Assembly (NCBI GenBank): GCA_029207755.1 | Contig: JARCOQ010000026.1 | Location: 1,857,001-1,921,000 of the forward strand | Reading direction: 5' to 3' | Length of the DNA: 64,000 bases | Origin: Chamaea fasciata | Taxonomy: Eukaryota; Chordata; Aves; Passeriformes; Sylviidae | Part shown: one piece after another, positions 61,601-64,000 of the stretch | How the letters are laid out: each line of letters starts with the position of its first letter | Numbering within the stretch: position 1 is the stretch's first letter | Notes under the pieces: generated by a model | Databases searched by the model: none | What the model was told of the DNA's origin: nothing | The model's input: the letters and a program-made list of their open reading frames with translations, nothing else | Made by a program: the position numbers and the translations under genes

Positions 61601-62490
61601 CCCCACTGACCCGATCCCAGCCCACTGACCCAATCCCATCCCAAGGATCCAATCCCAGCCCCTTCCCAAGGGCAGGGATATTCCACTGGTGCCATTCCAA
61701 ATTCCCTTTGTGCCTCAGCTCCCAAAGTTCTGTGTCCTCTGAGTCCCTGGATCTCCCAGTGCCAGGAGAAGGTGCTGGCATTTTTCCCCCACCCCCTGCT
61801 GGAAAACTCCATCCCAGGGGAGCTGATGGAGCTGGGCTGGGGTTCCCTGTGCAGGGATTGATGGGAAACTCCTTTCCTGCCTCCAGGGGATGTTGGGAAT
61901 TATTATTATGGCCAAGGACACCCCATGAAACCCCACAGGATCCGCATGACCCACAACCTGCTGCTCAACTACGGGCTCTACAGGAAGATGGAGATCTATG
62001 TAAGTGTGTGTAAGCTCATTAATGAATGTTAATTGATGTTTCAGGCTGTAATTGTGGAGCTTTTCTCCAGGAGGAAAGGCATAAACCCCAATCAGTTGTG
62101 TAGGTGTAATTCTGGTTTCTTCTCAGTGTTGAAATGACGGGTTCTGTGCTCCAGAGAGGCTTTGGAGACTGGAAAACTGGTTTTTATCCTCGAAATTAAA
62201 TTTATTTCCATGTCTGCACATGTAACACTCACCAGCAGCCTTTCAAATCCGGTTTTTTATATTTAACACCGCTGCTTTGATCCTTCTCACAGCTGCTGGG
62301 GGGTGAAACCTGGGGCTGGGGCTGGGAATTGGGGAACCCCAGAGCAATCCCTGCTGTGCTGTGTCCTTGCAGCGTCCCCACAAGGCCAACGCAGAGGAGA
62401 TGACCAAGTACCACAGCGATGATTACATCAAATTCCTCAGGTCCATCCGCCCTGACAACATGTCTGAGTACAGCAAGCAGATGCAAAGAT
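58621..62490 (+). CDS. HDAC1: Histone deacetylase 1, N-terminal part (runs off the window)
   Basis: Class I zinc-dependent lysine deacetylase, catalytic subunit of Sin3, NuRD and CoREST complexes. Three coding exons are present: 58621-58669, 61887-61999 and 62373-62490, giving the first 93 residues of a protein that is about 480 long in human. [17 protein letters not shown] is followed by [54 protein letters not shown] and SEYSKQMQR, essentially the vertebrate HDAC1 sequence. MAxTxGT separates it from HDAC2, which starts MAYSQG. The catalytic His and Asp residues lie in later exons. No fourth exon is visible before 64000. Confidence 0.95.
58670..61886 (+). other. HDAC1: HDAC1 intron 1
   Basis: A 3.2-kb intron. 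Apart from the CpG island tail to about 58.8 kb and the minisatellite at 59.3-59.6 kb, I see nothing conserved or coding. A GATCCAATCCCA-type short repeat occurs near 61555-61660. Confidence 0.75.
59330..59610. repeat. Minisatellite in HDAC1 intron 1
   Basis: About six copies of a roughly 48-base unit built on GGGAAGGGACAGATCCCAAA, 'tcccaaatccctcactgg' and 'gtgtcct'. One copy has an extra 'tcccaaa' and one lacks it. Confidence 0.92.
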
Positions 62491-62534
62491 GTGAGTGAAA
62501 AATCTGGGAGTCTCCAGGAGTTTATCCCAAACTC

Positions 62535-62990
62535 CTCTCAGCTGGTATTCTCCTGACTTGGCTTTTGACCCCAGCCCAGCTCCTGGAGTTGATCCCAAAC
62601 TTCTCTCAATTTATTTATTTTGATTTATTATATCTATATTTATATTTTTTATAATTATATTATTATAATTATCTATTAAATTATATTCGTTTTTCTTGTA
62701 TCTATTTATTTTATTTATTAGATCTATATTTTATCAAACTGTTTTATCAAAGTCATTCTCCTGACTTGGCTTTTGATCCCAGCCCAGCTCGAGGAGTTGA
62801 TCCCAAACTTCTCTCAATTTATTTATCTGTATTTTGATTTATTATATCTATATTTTTTATAATTCTAGTCTTATAATTCTATATTTAATTGTATTTATTT
62901 TTAATATATCTATTTATTTATCATATTTATATTTTATCAAACTATTTTATCAAAGTCATTCTCCTGACTTGGCTTTTGAGGTTTTTTTTT
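62535..62990. repeat. AT-rich tandem duplication in HDAC1 intron 3
   Basis: Two copies of about 200 bases (from about 62545 and 62752) plus a partial third (about 62955) share 'attctcctgacttggctttt' and a TATTTATTTTGATTTATTA tract. Strongly AT-rich. Confidence 0.8.
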
Positions 62991-63094
62991 TAATAAAGTG
63001 TTTTAAAAACAGATCCCTCTCTCAGGCTAAAGGAGCTGAGGGAAATCCTTTTGGCCTGGTTATATTTTAGGGATTTTTTTTTTTTGATTGTCTA

Positions 63095-63295
63095 AATTCC
63101 CTGTAAAATCATCGATACCCGATGAAATATATAAAACCATAAAATCAATTAACCTGTAAAATCATCAATACCCAATGAAATAGATAAAATTATAAAATTA
63201 ATTAACCTATAAGATCATCAATACTTGATGAAATACATAGAATTATAAAATCAACCTATAAAATCATCAATACCTGATGATTTTATAATTTAATT
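63095..63295. repeat. Tandem repeat, unit about 63 bp, in HDAC1 intron 3
   Basis: Three to four copies of a unit with 'aaaatcatcaatacc', 'gatgaaat' and 'ataaaat', then a short inverted ending ('cctgatgattttat') that can pair with the copies. The rest of the window to 64000 holds no exon I can recognise. Confidence 0.8.
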
Positions 63296-64000
63296 GTGAG
63301 CTGATGTCTTGTCCCAACCTCTCCAATCCATGGAAAGGCTCTTGAATGGTGCAAAAAAACCTGGATTTGGTGTCTCAGCCACTCTGAGCTGATTTTTTTT
63401 TGGCAAAGTAGATTTCTAACAAGTCCAGACAAGCAGTGGCAAGAGCTGAAGCTTCATTTAAACAACATTTTCCTCTTGGAAACCCCTTGGGAGCTGAAGG
63501 GGACAGATTTTCTGCACAAGGTTTCATGATTAATACACACTGAAAGCCTCCCCCCAGCCCATGATATCCTTTAACCCACCAAATGACATCCAGCAAAAGT
63601 GCATTTTGTACCCAAAGTGACCTGTTTACCCCTGCAGCAGCCACAGCTCATGAGCACTCTGCTCTCTCTGGTGCTCAGTGTTTTTTATGCCTGAAAAAGC
63701 CAAAAAAAAAAAAAAAAAAAGAAAGAAAATTCAACATGCAAAGGACAGAGCTTTTCTTCCACCAAACCTGCTGGAAAGGCAATGAGCAATCTCTAATTCC
63801 ATTTTTTGCAGAGTAAATCAAAGGGCCTGAAGTTTAATTTCTTGTAATGAGCAACTGTTTGTTTTTTTTTAATAGTGGAATTAATGATGGTAACAATTTA
63901 TTCCAGTTGTGTTGAGAACCCCCAACTCTGTGTGATTTGAAGCTCAAGGCTTGTGCAAAGTGCCAGCCCCATGTTTCCATTTTATCATTTGATCACAGCG

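Noticed and set aside
62491..64000. Search for HDAC1 exon 4 in the right end of the window
   Set aside because: No sequence coding for the expected NVGEDCPVFDG motif is visible; the exon must lie beyond 64000.

Overview
This is vertebrate, almost certainly avian, genomic DNA: split genes with GT-AG introns, CR1-like LINE tails, CpG-rich promoters, short introns and many GC-rich minisatellites, as on a bird microchromosome. I rebuilt ten protein-coding genes by matching conserved exons and splice phases. Nine are complete and each reconstructed reading frame sums to a multiple of three; the tenth (HDAC1) runs off the right edge. The lck product looks like the bird protein as I remember it. Species cannot be told from sequence alone.

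Layout, left to right: upstream sequence without a recognised gene (1-1.7 kb); KPNA6 (+, 1.83-16.36 kb); TXLNA (+, 19.48-24.88 kb); CCDC28B (+, 28.57-29.91 kb); IQCC (+, 30.04-31.85 kb); TMEM234 (-, 32.99-35.21 kb), head-to-head with EIF3I (+, 35.32-39.94 kb); an intact MTMR9-like gene (-, 41.16-45.37 kb); FAM167B (+, 46.96-47.94 kb); LCK (+, 53.22-57.76 kb); and the first three coding exons of HDAC1 (+, from 58.62 kb). The order matches the human 1p35 block as I recall it, with two differences: no DCDC2B between IQCC and TMEM234, and an intact MTMR9-like gene where human carries the pseudogene MTMR9LP. MTMR9L-FAM167B-LCK mirrors MTMR9-FAM167A-BLK elsewhere in vertebrate genomes, so it looks like one side of an ancient paralogon.

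The genes do not form one pathway. They cover nuclear import (KPNA6), syntaxin binding (TXLNA), cilium-related factors (CCDC28B, perhaps IQCC), translation initiation (EIF3I), a dead lipid phosphatase (MTMR9L), T-cell signalling (LCK) and chromatin deacetylation (HDAC1).

I do not see a new multi-gene system. The most notable signals are: two introns with U12-type (minor spliceosome) signals, in CCDC28B and EIF3I; an inverted duplication of roughly 430 bp whose arms lie in TMEM234 and EIF3I and flank their shared promoter; about eight ZNF143/THAP11-like sites in the TXLNA promoter; a minisatellite in TXLNA that repeats a real splice donor; three copies of the start of the TMEM234 last exon; and the intact MTMR9L gene with a degraded C-terminal coiled coil.
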